Origin: Solitalea canadensis DSM 3403
GTDB taxonomy: Bacteria > Bacteroidota > Bacteroidia > Sphingobacteriales > Sphingobacteriaceae
Assembly: GCF_000242635.2 (NCBI RefSeq)
Contig: NC_017770.1
Coordinates: 1,686,669-1,750,668, forward strand
Reading direction: 5' to 3'
Length of the DNA: 64,000 nucleotides
The position numbers were made by a program, and so were the translations under genes. The first letter of the stretch is position 1; each line of letters opens with the position of its first letter. The notes below the pieces were generated by a model. The model ran no database searches, was not told the origin of the DNA, and was given only the letters and a program-made list of their open reading frames with translations. Positions 24,732 through 34,059 of this stretch are shown here, piece after piece.

Positions 24732-26003
24732 ATGAATTTTGAAAACACATTGAGTTTTGCCCAAAATTTGGATCAGCTAGATACATTACATTCATTTCGC
24801 AACGAATTCTTAATTCCAAAACATAACGGAAAAGATATTATCTACCTGTGTGGTAATTCTTTAGGTCTTCAACCTAAATCAACCAAAACGCAAATTGAAT
24901 CCCTATTGAATCAATGGGAGAATTTTGCAGTAGAAGGTTGGTTTACTAAAGGAGTTGAGTGGTTGCATTTTCATGAAGAAATGCAGCAATCTCTAGCTAA
25001 AATCTGTGGCGCTAAACCTGTTGAGGTTACTCCAATGAATAACCTTACAGTTAACCTTCATTTAATGATGGTTAGTTTTTACCGTCCGACAAAGCAACGA
25101 TATAAAATTCTGATGGAAGCCAGGGCTTTCCCTTCTGATCAGTATGCAATTGATAGTCAGGTTCAGTTTCACGGGTTTAATCCTGAGGACGCAATTATTG
25201 AAATGGAGCCTCGTGCTGGCGAATCGCTTTTAAGAACGGAAGATATTTTAGCTACAATTGATCAACATAAGGGTGAACTGGCTTTGGTATTAATGGGTGG
25301 TATTAATTACCTGACAGGACAGTTGTTTGATATGGAAGTAATCACCAAGCATGCAAAACAATATTCTATTACAGTAGGGTTTGATTTGGCACATGCAATG
25401 GGTAATGTTCCTTTAAAACTGCATGACTGGGGTGTTGATTTTGCCATGTGGTGTTCTTACAAGTATATGAATTCGAGTCCGGGAGGAATTAGCGGCATTT
25501 TTGTTCACGAAAATAATTTCAATAATAAAGAACTGCATCGTTTTGCCGGTTGGTGGGGTTATGAAAAGGATACCCGCTTTTTAATGACACGAAAGTTTAA
25601 ACCGGAGAGTGGGGCAGAAGGGTGGCAGGTTAGTACCTCGCAAATGTTATTGCTTGCTGCTCACAAGGCGTCTTTAGCTCTATTTGATCGTGCAGGTTTT
25701 GACAACTTACGTGCTAAAAGCGAATTGTTAACGGCTTACCTTGAATTTATTATTGACCAGGTTAATGCTAAGGCTGGTAAAATTCTGTATGAAATTGTAA
25801 CTCCTCGCGATAAGAAACAACGCGGGTGTCAGCTATCGATCATTGCTCATCATCCTGTGCCTAAAAAGGTTTTCGAAAAGTTAGTTGAAAATGGTGTTAT
25901 TGGCGACTGGCGTGAACCAAATGTGATGCGTTTTGCTCCGGTGCCGCTGTACAATACTTTTGAAGATGTGTATCGCTTCGGAGAGCTACTGCTTACTGTA
26001 TAA
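24732..26003 (+). CDS. kynU: Kynureninase
   Basis: A 423-residue PLP enzyme that converts kynurenine to anthranilate and alanine (or 3-hydroxykynurenine to 3-hydroxyanthranilate). YLCGNSLGLQPKS at 38-50, FDLAHAMGN at 217-225 and the PLP lysine Lys244 in CSYKYMNSSPGG are diagnostic. No other gene of the tryptophan-to-NAD pathway is in the window. The gene stands alone between a terminator and the large tandem array downstream, which begins about 10 bases after the stop codon. Confidence 0.93.
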   Translation: MNFENTLSFAQNLDQLDTLHSFRNEFLIPKHNGKDIIYLCGNSLGLQPKSTKTQIESLLNQWENFAVEGWFTKGVEWLHFHEEMQQSLAKICGAKPVEVTPMNNLTVNLHLMMVSFYRPTKQRYKILMEARAFPSDQYAIDSQVQFHGFNPEDAIIEMEPRAGESLLRTEDILATIDQHKGELALVLMGGINYLTGQLFDMEVITKHAKQYSITVGFDLAHAMGNVPLKLHDWGVDFAMWCSYKYMNSSPGGISGIFVHENNFNNKELHRFAGWWGYEKDTRFLMTRKFKPESGAEGWQVSTSQMLLLAAHKASLALFDRAGFDNLRAKSELLTAYLEFIIDQVNAKAGKILYEIVTPRDKKQRGCQLSIIAHHPVPKKVFEKLVENGVIGDWREPNVMRFAPVPLYNTFEDVYRFGELLLTV

Positions 26004-26012
26004 GATTTAGAT

Positions 26013-26364
26013 TAAACCATATAAGGCATATAAGGAATATATAAGGCTATTTCGCTTAGCTTTCGTGATATTTTATTAAACCATATAAGACATATAAGGA
26101 ATATATAAGGCTATTTCGCTTAGCGTTCGTGATATTTTATTTAACTATATAAGACATATAAGAAACATATAAGGCTATTTCGCTTAGCGTTCGTGATATT
26201 TTATTTAACCATATAAGACATATAAGAAACATATAAGACTATTTCGCTTAGCGTTCGTGATATTTTATTTAACCATATAAGACATATAAGGATATATAAG
26301 GCTATTTCGCTTAGCGTTCGTGATATTTTATTTAAACCATATAAGACATATGAGAAAATATAAG
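26013..26364. repeat. Tandem array of five 64-bp units
   Basis: Units begin with AACCATATAAGACATATAAG at 26015, 26079, 26143, 26207, 26271 and (partial sixth) 26335; each step is exactly 64 bases. Every full unit continues with a GGCTATTTCGCTTAGCGTTC block and then GTGATATTTTATTT. Units differ by a few substitutions; the fifth has one base fewer in one part and one more in another. The array runs straight off the end of kynU. 64 is not a multiple of three and there is no open frame, so it is non-coding. Confidence 0.95.
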
Positions 26365-26700
26365 ATAAACGACACGATACTTAAATGACCTTATATGTCT
26401 TATATGGTTTTAATAGATAAGATAAACGACGCGATACTTAAATGACCTTATATGCCTTATATGGTTTAAATAGATAAGTTAAACGATGCGATACTTAAAT
26501 GACCTTATATGTCTTATATGGTTTAAATAGATAAGATAAACGACGCGATACTTAAATGACCTTATATGTCCTTATATGGTTTAAATAGATAAGTTAAACG
26601 ATGCGATACTTAAATGACCTTATATGTCTTATATGGTTTAAATAGATAAGATAAACGACGCGATACTTAAATGACCTTAAATGTCTTATATGGTTTAAAA
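26365..26700. repeat. Tandem array of six 57-bp units, inverted to the 64-bp array
   Basis: The phrase GACCTTATATGTCTTATATG occurs at 26387, 26444, 26501, 26558, 26616 and 26673, with spacing of 57 bases (58 once, from one extra C). It is the reverse complement of the first 20-odd bases of the 64-bp unit. The remaining part, ATAGATAAGATAAACGACGC followed by GATACTTAAAT, is unrelated to the 64-bp unit. Units alternate between AAGATAAACGACGCG and AAGTTAAACGATGCG, so a two-unit block was duplicated. On the strand of queD, this array follows the queD stop codon just as the other follows kynU. Confidence 0.95.
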
Positions 26701-26707
26701 TAAAAAA

Positions 26708-27169
26708 TTATACGGTTATTCCATTGTCACTTGCAAACCACTCAGCAAACGATGTTGGAGTTTCGTGAAGCTTTAATGAATAGAGTTTAACATTATCCGG
26801 CAATCTCTTCATGATCCGGTTGGCAAAATCGGCAAGCATATTTTCGCAGGTAGGTTGGTAATCTGTTAAAAGAACACGTTCCATATGCTCCATAAGCTGA
26901 CCCGCCAATTTAATATGAGGTGAATTTTTGTTAAGCACAGTCGCATGATCAAAAATATCAACAATCTCAGTTTTAACGATCTTTTTCAGATCACCGAAAT
27001 CCATCACCATCCCGTTTTTTACATGCGTTGCATCATTAATTGCATCTCCAACCACTGTTACATATAATTCATAACTATGGCCATGCACGTTTCTGCATTT
27101 ACCGTCGTACCCGTATAAAGCATGAGCGGTTTCAAAGTTGAAATATTTGGTAATTCTTATTCTCGCCAT
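26708..27169 (-). CDS. queD: 6-carboxytetrahydropterin synthase / 6-pyruvoyl-tetrahydropterin synthase family
   Basis: A 153-residue protein. Zinc ligands His16, His29 and His31 (FETAHAL and NVHGHSYELYV) and the catalytic Cys25 in GKCRNVHGH are present, and the C-terminal LHETPTSFAEW holds the substrate-binding Glu. This is the QueD family, the second step of queuosine/7-deazaguanine synthesis from dihydroneopterin triphosphate. No other queuosine genes are near. It starts close to a divergent small gene. Confidence 0.9.
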   Translation of the reverse strand: MARIRITKYFNFETAHALYGYDGKCRNVHGHSYELYVTVVGDAINDATHVKNGMVMDFGDLKKIVKTEIVDIFDHATVLNKNSPHIKLAGQLMEHMERVLLTDYQPTCENMLADFANRIMKRLPDNVKLYSLKLHETPTSFAEWFASDNGITV

Positions 27170-27296
27170 TCTTTTTTAATAATTCGCAAAGATAAGCATT
27201 TTAAAAAAGGGGTGGCATGACAATAGTTATTTGAAATTAAGTAGGCCGTTATTTCTCAAGTAATATTGATTATATTTAAGAAAAACAAATTTCCAT

Positions 27297-27599
27297 ATGT
27301 ATACCTACGATACCATGGTTGAAGCCCTAAACGGTTTGAAAACAAGAGGCTACACACTCAATTTCAATATCAGACAGGATCACTTAGCATGTGAGGATCA
27401 CGATTTATACTGGCACCCTGAAGAATTTGAAATCGTTGAAGTACACAGGTTTGAAGGAATGACCAATCCTGATGACCAATCGATACTTTATGCAATTGAA
27501 TCAACCGACGGACAAAAAGGTGTATTTGTAAGTGCTTATGGTGTATACTCAGATCCTGTTTCTGATGAACTTATGAAAAAAATACATCTTAGTCATTAA
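27297..27599 (+). CDS. Conserved small cytoplasmic protein, function unknown
   Basis: A 100-residue acidic protein with no signal peptide or membrane segment. Recognisable blocks are TYDTMVEALNGLKTRGYT at the N-terminus, EEFEIVEVHRFEG near 42 and GVFVSAYGVYSDPVSDE near 77. I recall similar Bacteroidota proteins that databases often call phosphoribosylpyrophosphate synthetase, but it has none of that enzyme's motifs and is far too short, so that name should be avoided. It is followed by the deacetylase-like gene. Confidence 0.75.
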   Translation: MYTYDTMVEALNGLKTRGYTLNFNIRQDHLACEDHDLYWHPEEFEIVEVHRFEGMTNPDDQSILYAIESTDGQKGVFVSAYGVYSDPVSDELMKKIHLSH

Positions 27600-27661
27600 T
27601 TGTTGGTTTCAAATTATTCATGCTAATATTGTATTGTTTAAGCAAGAACAATAATTAGTAA

Positions 27662-28561
27662 ATGAAAATCGCTTTCCATCCGATCTATGCACATCCATTA
27701 CCCGAAGGGCATAGATTTCCAATGATTAAATACGAGTTAATACCTGAACAGTTATTACATGAAGGAACTATCACACATGAAAATCTGTTTAGTCCAGCAT
27801 TTGTGCCTGAAGAAATTATTCTTTTGACCCATAAGCATGAATATTGGAACAAGCTTAAAACCCTAACCCTTTCGCCCCAGGAAGAACGCCGGACCGGGTT
27901 TCCTTTGTCGCAACAGCTGATTGATAGGGAAATAACTATAGCGCAGGGAACAATCGACTGTTGTTATTATGCGCTGAATGACGGAGTTGCGTTAAATGTA
28001 GCAGGAGGAACTCATCATGCATTTACTGATAAAGGAGAAGGTTTTTGTTTGTTAAACGATATTGCAATAGCAGCCAACTACTTATTGAAAAAGAAGATCG
28101 CATCGAAAATATTGGTCGTAGATCTTGATGTACACCAAGGGAACGGAACAGCAGAAATATTTCAGGATAATAAAGCGGTTTTTACTTTTTCAATGCACGG
28201 GAAAACTAATTGGCCTTATAAAAAGGAACGTTCAGACCTGGATATTGAATTGCCCGATAATACCGATGATCAGCTTTATCTTGGATTACTGAAAGAAACT
28301 TTAACTCATTTGATCAAAAAGGAAAAACCTGATTTTATATTTTACCAATCAGGAGTAGATATTCTCGAATCTGATAAATTAGGAAAACTTTCTGTTAGCA
28401 AGACAGGTTGTAAAGAACGTGATCGTTTTGTTTTTGAACAGTGCAAACAGAATACGATTCCGGTTACAGTTAGCATGGGAGGTGGTTATTCTCCGCGAGT
28501 AGCGGATATTGTGGATGCCCATTGCAATACTTTCCGACTGGTGAAGGATATGTTTTTTTAG
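27662..28561 (+). CDS. Histone deacetylase family protein
   Basis: A 299-residue arginase-deacetylase-fold protein. The catalytic His pair His118/His119 lies in GGTHHAF, followed by GEGFCLLNDIAIAA; zinc ligands Asp156 and His158 are in VVDLDVHQGNGT, and the C-terminal SMGGGYS block closes the site. Bacterial members act on acetylated polyamines, sugars or other amides; the substrate is unknown. It sits 62 bases after the small conserved gene. Confidence 0.87.
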   Translation: MKIAFHPIYAHPLPEGHRFPMIKYELIPEQLLHEGTITHENLFSPAFVPEEIILLTHKHEYWNKLKTLTLSPQEERRTGFPLSQQLIDREITIAQGTIDCCYYALNDGVALNVAGGTHHAFTDKGEGFCLLNDIAIAANYLLKKKIASKILVVDLDVHQGNGTAEIFQDNKAVFTFSMHGKTNWPYKKERSDLDIELPDNTDDQLYLGLLKETLTHLIKKEKPDFIFYQSGVDILESDKLGKLSVSKTGCKERDRFVFEQCKQNTIPVTVSMGGGYSPRVADIVDAHCNTFRLVKDMFF

Positions 28562-28606
28562 CTATTAGCTACTAGCATTTGGCCATTAGCTTTTAATAGT
28601 TAACTG
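28561..28606. repeat. Short word repeat (GCTATTAGC, CATTAGC)
   Basis: Variants of the word ATTAGCT recur: GCTATTAGCTACTAGC, GGCCATTAGC, then TTTTAATAGTTAAC. It starts at the deacetylase stop codon and precedes a terminator. It is a simpler, one-armed relative of the mirrored word repeats elsewhere. Confidence 0.45.
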
Positions 28607-28610
28607 CTAA

Positions 28611-28652
28611 AGTAAAATGGCTGTTGTTTGTTTGGAACGGCCGTTTTATTTT
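28611..28652. terminator. Bidirectional intrinsic terminator
   Basis: AAAATGGCTGTT and AACGGCCGTTTT pair with two G-U wobbles around TGTTTGG, between convergent genes. Confidence 0.7.
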
Positions 28653-28654
28653 GC

Positions 28655-30058
28655 TTAATGAGGCATAAAATGACTTTCTTTTGTATCTGCAGGTATTGAT
28701 GAAGGGTTATTTTCCAGTTTTCTGGTTAAGTAATTGAAACGCAGAAACAATAAGATAGCAGCTATTCCCAATCCAATTAATAAAGCCCACCAAACACCGC
28801 TAACACCTACATTTAATTTAAAACCTAATACATAACCAACAGGTAAGCCAATTACCCAATAGGCCATCAAGGTAATGGCTGTAGGAATTTTTACGTCACC
28901 CATTCCTCTTAATATACCTAACCCAACAACTTGAGCTCCATCAAATAACTGGAACAAGCCAGCTATAATTAATAGTCCGGCAGCTGTGTTGATCACATGC
29001 TGATCTTTAATGTATAACGACGGCAAGAAATGGTTGAAAAGTGTAAATACAATTCCGCAAAAGATCATAAAAGCAATGATCATGTGGTAGCTTGCAATTG
29101 CAGAAAAACGCAACTGTTTATAATCTCTTTGTCCGAAGTAATTTCCGGTTTTAATTGCTGCAGCAGAGGATATACCACTTGCCATCATAAACGTTAACGA
29201 CGCCATACTCAAAGCAATTTGGTGTGCCGCTAATTCTTCGGCCCCCAACCAACCAATCATAATTGCAGCACCGCTAAAGGCACCCACTTCAAATATGTAT
29301 TGCATGGATACAGGAATTCCAATACCAAGGATCTTTTTGCTGATACTTTTTGTGATGTCTCCAAATTTAAATCCTTTCAAATATTCTTTGAACCTTGGAG
29401 AACGAAAAACATAAAAACTCATGGCAATGGCCATTAATACACGATCTGTTAATGTTGCAATACCAACCCCAACAACACCCATTGGTTTAATTCCAAATAA
29501 ACCAAAAACAAGTACAATTCCGACAATGATGTTTACCAGGTTACCCCAAATGGTAATACTCATCGCTTGTTTGGTAAAGCCCAAGCCCTCCGTAAATTGC
29601 TTAAAAGTAAGGAATATCATTAATGGGATGATCGAAAAGCCAAGCAGACCCAAAAATGGTTTAGCTTGTGTAACAACATCAACAGGTTGATTCAGGTGCT
29701 GAATCATAAATAATCCGAAAAAGATAATTCCGAATAGCAGTAAGCCTGCTATAATGTTGATGATAAAACTACTTGAAAGTAATTTACCACAAGCGGCAAA
29801 GTTTTTTCTGCCGTTTTCCTGGGCAATTAAGGGCGTTAATCCGTATGAAATACCAATTCCGGTAACCATAAACAAGGTAAATAAGCTATTCCCTAAAGCT
29901 ACTGCAGCTAAAGAAACATCACTTCCTGTTTTTTGTCCGATAATAATACTGTCGGCAATGGCAACGGCAACATGGCCCAATTGTGATATTACAACAGGGT
30001 AGGCAAGTAAGAAATTACTTTTATATTGATCTCTATATTTTGAGTAAAGTTGTTTCAT
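28655..30058 (-). CDS. MATE family efflux transporter
   Basis: A 467-residue membrane protein with 12 predicted helices in two halves. LLAYPVVISQLGHVAVAIAD at the N-terminus, and the repeat-half GIPVSMQYIFEVGAFSGAAI with FGQRDYKQLR, match MATE exporters of the NorM type, which expel cations such as drugs or metabolites by H+ or Na+ antiport. The gene is monocistronic on the minus strand, with a possible TATATTTG -7 element about 120 bases upstream. Confidence 0.88.
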   Translation of the reverse strand: MKQLYSKYRDQYKSNFLLAYPVVISQLGHVAVAIADSIIIGQKTGSDVSLAAVALGNSLFTLFMVTGIGISYGLTPLIAQENGRKNFAACGKLLSSSFIINIIAGLLLFGIIFFGLFMIQHLNQPVDVVTQAKPFLGLLGFSIIPLMIFLTFKQFTEGLGFTKQAMSITIWGNLVNIIVGIVLVFGLFGIKPMGVVGVGIATLTDRVLMAIAMSFYVFRSPRFKEYLKGFKFGDITKSISKKILGIGIPVSMQYIFEVGAFSGAAIMIGWLGAEELAAHQIALSMASLTFMMASGISSAAAIKTGNYFGQRDYKQLRFSAIASYHMIIAFMIFCGIVFTLFNHFLPSLYIKDQHVINTAAGLLIIAGLFQLFDGAQVVGLGILRGMGDVKIPTAITLMAYWVIGLPVGYVLGFKLNVGVSGVWWALLIGLGIAAILLFLRFNYLTRKLENNPSSIPADTKESHFMPH

Positions 30059-30178
30059 ATCAGAAAATAAGATATTAGAGCAAAGAATAAACTTCTCAGT
30101 TATTGAATTATTAGCAAAGACTAAGATTGATTGTTCCCGCGAATGGGACAGGAATCGATAGCTAAGGCGAACTGGTTA

Positions 30179-30186
30179 CAAATATA
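30179..30186 (-). promoter_or_regulatory. Possible -7 element of the MATE gene (TATATTTG)
   Basis: The minus strand reads TATATTTG, a perfect TAnnTTTG. A TTTTC 20 bases upstream could be a weak -33. It implies a 5' leader of about 115 bases. Confidence 0.35.
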
Positions 30187-30211
30187 AGCAACAGATTTTA
30201 CTTAATGAAAA

Positions 30212-30835
30212 TCAGCTAGCTGTATAGAATTCGGTTTTTTCTGTTGTATGTACCCTGATAACGCCCATCAATACCAGGTTTACTAATATTCGCGAAGCAG
30301 ATCGCTTGGAGATATTGAGCATTTTTCGATATTCCGGCAAGGTGATCCGATCATTTTGAGATAAGTATTCTAGTAACGCTTTTTCTTTTGGAGAATACTC
30401 CAGTAACACATTTTCACCTTTGGCTTCTTTGCGCAAAACATCAACAACAATCTTGCTGGCTAACACACTGTGATCTTTAACTCTGATGTAGACCCACCAT
30501 TTATTATCTTCACCTAAGGCATAATGAGGTTTGATGTCACTTTCTTCAATTTCAACAGTCAATACGATTTTACCATCAAAAAAAATCTCTTCAAAGATGG
30601 GATCTAATTGAGGACGGCAATAAAATTGAGCCGCCTTGGTGATCATGTAACGTTCTTCGTCTTCAGACTTAACTCCTTTGATTGTGCCGTCGTCAGCTAC
30701 ACCAATTAATAATTTGCCGCCTCGATTGTTTGCAAATGAAACCATCGTTTTAGCAATTTTTTCACAGCTTGTAATAGTCTTTTTAAAATCTAACGTAACA
30801 CTTTCTCCCTCAAGGATCAGTCTTTTAAGGTTCAT
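30212..30835 (-). CDS. AlbA_2 (Schlafen AAA_4-like) domain protein with winged helix
   Basis: A 207-residue protein. Residues 1-120 form an AlbA_2 domain: EGESVTLDFKKTI, then VSFANNRGGKLLIGVADDGTIKG, the conserved glycine-rich loop. Residues 145-205 look like a winged helix (ITLPEYRKMLNISKRSASRI). Such proteins bind DNA or RNA and often ATP; many are regulators and a few act in defence. It begins 14 bases after the DUF4442 gene, so they probably form an operon. Confidence 0.78.
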   Translation of the reverse strand: MNLKRLILEGESVTLDFKKTITSCEKIAKTMVSFANNRGGKLLIGVADDGTIKGVKSEDEERYMITKAAQFYCRPQLDPIFEEIFFDGKIVLTVEIEESDIKPHYALGEDNKWWVYIRVKDHSVLASKIVVDVLRKEAKGENVLLEYSPKEKALLEYLSQNDRITLPEYRKMLNISKRSASRILVNLVLMGVIRVHTTEKTEFYTAS

Positions 30836-30849
30836 GGCGATAAACGGTA

Positions 30850-31335
30850 TTAAAAACCTGCTTTCGAATGCTCATCCGGCTGAATTCTCCGCATCCACAC
30901 ATTGGTATAGATCATTGCACAAAGTTCACCTTTTTTGTTTCTGGCCTCTACAGGATAAGCCTTTTCAAATTTACCAATGGTGGTAAGAGCGTCTTCAGCC
31001 TCTCTTACATCTTCTTCAGTTAAGCTAAATATAAGAGTTAGATCTGTACTTCCCGGTTTTTTGTATTGAATTTCTGCACTTTTTAACCAACCGATTACTT
31101 TAAAGCTTTTATGTCGAAATAATTGCCAAAACATAATTGAATAAAAAGGATCGGCTGCGCTAAAAATGGTGCCTCCAAATATGGTTCCGTTATAGTTTTT
31201 ATTCAGAAGGCTCTTGTTGATCTTAACTTCAATTGATTTGAAATCTTTAGAAATATGTTTTACCCAAATACGCTGAAAAAATAATGGAGGGTAAAAGCGC
31301 ATTAACCACTTTAGCGAATTGTTTGATAGTTTCAT
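30850..31335 (-). CDS. DUF4442 hotdog-fold thioesterase-like protein
   Basis: A 161-residue protein from the ATG at 31335; a TTG at 31350 would add five residues. GTIFGGTIFSAADPFYSIMF near residues 51-70 and YPVEARNKKGELCAMIYTNVW near 128 fit DUF4442 (PF14539), a hotdog family near YiiD and PaaI thioesterases. It probably acts on an acyl-thioester. The AlbA_2 gene follows on the same transcript. Confidence 0.8.
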   Translation of the reverse strand: MKLSNNSLKWLMRFYPPLFFQRIWVKHISKDFKSIEVKINKSLLNKNYNGTIFGGTIFSAADPFYSIMFWQLFRHKSFKVIGWLKSAEIQYKKPGSTDLTLIFSLTEEDVREAEDALTTIGKFEKAYPVEARNKKGELCAMIYTNVWMRRIQPDEHSKAGF

Positions 31336-31363
31336 TGAAAGGTTTAGCAATTAGTTAACATAA

Positions 31364-31420
31364 CCGGTAAATACAAACTATTTCAATTAATTAGCTGAAA
31401 AGAAATAAAGTATTTACCGG
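31364..31420. repeat. Perfect 11-base inverted repeat CCGGTAAATAC / GTATTTACCGG
   Basis: Arms at 31364-31374 and 31410-31420 enclose 35 AT-rich bases, between the alcohol dehydrogenase stop and the DUF4442 start on the minus strand. It may serve as a long-loop terminator or as a regulator site for DUF4442. Confidence 0.5.
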
Positions 31421-31483
31421 CTATCAGTTTAATCCCTAAACTACAATTTTGAACCAGTTAAACAATTAGTCCATGAAAAAATA

Positions 31484-32650
31484 TTATGCATACATTAGAT
31501 CTACTATTTTTTCGCGGGCAGTTTCATCTAACTTAATATGTAAACCATTGGCTTTATATCTGTTAAGATTATCTACGATTTTATCTTTTTGCAGTTCATC
31601 TATTTGTGCTTCTTGCAGTCGAATTGGTGTTCCGATGCTTGTAAAGAATTCTTCCAGTTTATGTATGAACTCATAAGCTGCCAATGCTTCATTTTCTTCA
31701 TTAACATCAAACACATATTTTGCAAGGAATGCCAAGCGCGACTGTAAGTATCTTTGGTTATATTTCATCCACGCAGGGAACACAATCGATAATCCGGCTC
31801 CATGGGCAATATCAAATAATGCGCTTAAAGAGTGTTCAATTGCATGACATGCCCAATCTCCATTTTGTTTTCCTAAGGCAAGTGTCCCATTAAGAGCATT
31901 GGTTGCCAGCCACATAATGTTTCCACGGCTGTCATAGTCGGTCGGGTCATTGTAAACAATTTTGCCGTATTTTATGGCTAGCCTGATGATCGAAGCTATA
32001 GTATGATCTGAAAGCGGAGCATCACCTTGTCCGAAAAATGTTTCCAGGCAATGCGCAATTAAATCGGCCACGCCATAACTTGTGTAGGATTGAGGTACAG
32101 AAAAGGTGAGAACAGGATCCAGAAACGAAACTTTAGGGTATAGCAATTCATGGCCGAATCCACGTTTCGACTCTTCTGCATTATTTTGTAAAACGGTAAA
32201 AGGATTCATTTCTGTACCTGTTGCCGCCAATGTTAAAACAGCAATAATTGGTAGTGCTTTTTCTGGTTTTGTTTTATGAAGGTAAAAATCCCAAACTGAG
32301 TGGTTTACATAATAGCCCATTGCCACAGCTTTAGCACTGTCAATGACAGAACCACCTCCAACTGCAATGATCATTTCTGCCTGAAATTCTTTTGCAAGAG
32401 AAACAGCTTCATCTGCGTTATTATACAATGGATTAGATTTAATTCCTTCATACGTTACATAGGATATTCCGGCGGCATCAAGATGGGTACTAATTCTGTC
32501 GTATAAACCACTCGACTTTACTGATCCTTTTCCGATAAGAATTAACGCTTTTTTTCCATAGTGAATACTTTCTTTTCCAACCTGATCAACAACATCTTTT
32601 CCGAAAACTAATTTGGTTGGGTTTTGATAAGTGAAATTTTCCATGTTCAT
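31484..32650 (-). CDS. Iron-containing alcohol dehydrogenase (YqhD/BdhA-like)
   Basis: A 388-residue enzyme of iron-dependent ADH family III. The NAD(P)-binding GGGSVIDSAKAVA is near residue 96, TGTEMNPFTV near 145, and metal ligands lie in DLIAHCLETFF, HAIEHSLSALFDIAHGAG. The layout matches NADPH-dependent aldehyde reductase YqhD and butanol dehydrogenase BdhA, which reduce aldehydes. The start may be at 32650 or at a second ATG two codons later. Divergent to the MFS gene. Confidence 0.88.
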   Translation of the reverse strand: MNMENFTYQNPTKLVFGKDVVDQVGKESIHYGKKALILIGKGSVKSSGLYDRISTHLDAAGISYVTYEGIKSNPLYNNADEAVSLAKEFQAEMIIAVGGGSVIDSAKAVAMGYYVNHSVWDFYLHKTKPEKALPIIAVLTLAATGTEMNPFTVLQNNAEESKRGFGHELLYPKVSFLDPVLTFSVPQSYTSYGVADLIAHCLETFFGQGDAPLSDHTIASIIRLAIKYGKIVYNDPTDYDSRGNIMWLATNALNGTLALGKQNGDWACHAIEHSLSALFDIAHGAGLSIVFPAWMKYNQRYLQSRLAFLAKYVFDVNEENEALAAYEFIHKLEEFFTSIGTPIRLQEAQIDELQKDKIVDNLNRYKANGLHIKLDETAREKIVDLMYA

Positions 32651-32793
32651 TTATATTTTGTTATTCTACTACAATTTAAATTTTAGTATTGTTTGTATTT
32701 TTATTTAAAATATTTTTAATATGTATTTCCTACTTTTAAAAATATTTTATTAATTAGCTCTTGTTAACAATCAACCAACAACTAATTTTATAT

Positions 32794-34056
32794 ATGCAAG
32801 CAAGTGAACCAATTTATCAAATGGAAGAAAAGAAGCCAGCTCTAAGTCGAAACGTTGTACTGCTGATCATTGTTGCAGCATTAGGGTATTTCGTCGACAT
32901 TTATGACCTCATTTTATTCTCCGTTATCCGTATTAAAAGTTTAAATGGATTAGGTATTACCGATCCTGATCAGTTGTCCTCAATTGGATCGTTTCTTATT
33001 AATTGCCAGATGATTGGCATGTTAACAGGAGGTATTTTGTGGGGGATTTTGGGTGATAAAAAAGGTCGCCTATGGGTGTTATTTGGTTCAATTATTACAT
33101 ATTCAATTGCCAATATCGCTAACGGATTTGTTACCAATGTAGATCAGTATGCGATACTTCGTTTTATTGCCGGAGTAGGTTTAGCAGGAGAGTTAGGAGC
33201 AGGAGTTACCCTGATTACTGAAACTATGAGCAAGGAAAATCGTGGCTATGGCACCATGCTGATTGCCGGAATCGGTTTATTTGGGGCCGTTGTGGCAGCA
33301 CAGGTTGGCGATCATTTTTCATGGCAAACATCCTACATTGTGGGAGGAGTGATGGGACTTGTCTTGTTATTGATGCGTGTGGGCGTTGTGGAATCAGGAA
33401 TGTTCCACAAAGTGAAGAATGAAGAAGTGGCAAGAGGGAACTTTTTTATGCTGTTTACTTCTTGGGGCAGGTTTAAGCGATTTATCAACTCCATACTCAT
33501 TGCAGTTCCGGTATGGTTTGTAATTGGTGTGGTAGTAACGTTCGCCAACGATTTTGGAGTACAGATGGGTGCCACCGAAACGTTGAGCCCTGGTAAGGGT
33601 ATTATGTATGCATATACAGGTATTGCTATCGGCGATTTATTGTGCGGCTCATTAAGTCAGGTATTTAAAACACGCAAAAAGATTGTTTTTATCTTTTTAA
33701 CAGCCACTTTAGCAGCTGTATTAACCTTCTTATTCTCACGTAATTTCGATGCTCAGTATTTCCACATTATGTGTTTTATAATGGGTCTGGCTACCGGTTA
33801 TTGGGTGGTATTCGTAACAATGGGAGCAGAGCAGTTCGGAACCAATATCAGAGCCACTGTGGCAACCACCATTCCCAATTTTGTTAGAGGATCACTTGTA
33901 CCAGTACTTATCTTCTTCAATTTCCTAAAACCTCATTTTGGTATCATTAACAGTGGATTAATTGTTGGTATTTCAACCATTACTTTAGCTTATATCGCTT
34001 TGTATAATCTTGATGAAACCTATGGTAAGGATTTGGATTATATAGAGGAAAAATAG
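32794..34056 (+). CDS. MFS transporter
   Basis: About 420 residues with 12 membrane helices. The frame opens at a TTG at 32761; ATG codons at 32794 and 32821 precede the first helix, and I use 32794. GDKKGRLWVLFGSIITYS (loop 2-3) and FIAGVGLAGELGAGVTLITE (helix 4) place it in the sugar/aromatic-acid porter group of MFS. The substrate is unknown. No catabolic genes adjoin except the divergent aldehyde reductase. Confidence 0.82.
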   Translation: MQASEPIYQMEEKKPALSRNVVLLIIVAALGYFVDIYDLILFSVIRIKSLNGLGITDPDQLSSIGSFLINCQMIGMLTGGILWGILGDKKGRLWVLFGSIITYSIANIANGFVTNVDQYAILRFIAGVGLAGELGAGVTLITETMSKENRGYGTMLIAGIGLFGAVVAAQVGDHFSWQTSYIVGGVMGLVLLLMRVGVVESGMFHKVKNEEVARGNFFMLFTSWGRFKRFINSILIAVPVWFVIGVVVTFANDFGVQMGATETLSPGKGIMYAYTGIAIGDLLCGSLSQVFKTRKKIVFIFLTATLAAVLTFLFSRNFDAQYFHIMCFIMGLATGYWVVFVTMGAEQFGTNIRATVATTIPNFVRGSLVPVLIFFNFLKPHFGIINSGLIVGISTITLAYIALYNLDETYGKDLDYIEEK

Positions 34057-34059
34057 TTT

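Noticed and set aside
26013-26700. CRISPR array
   Set aside because: Units are contiguous repeats of 64 and 57 bases with nearly identical content throughout; there are no unique spacers and no cas genes.
27297-27599. Phosphoribosylpyrophosphate synthetase
   Set aside because: The name is used for similar small proteins, but at 100 residues it has none of the PRPP synthetase motifs.
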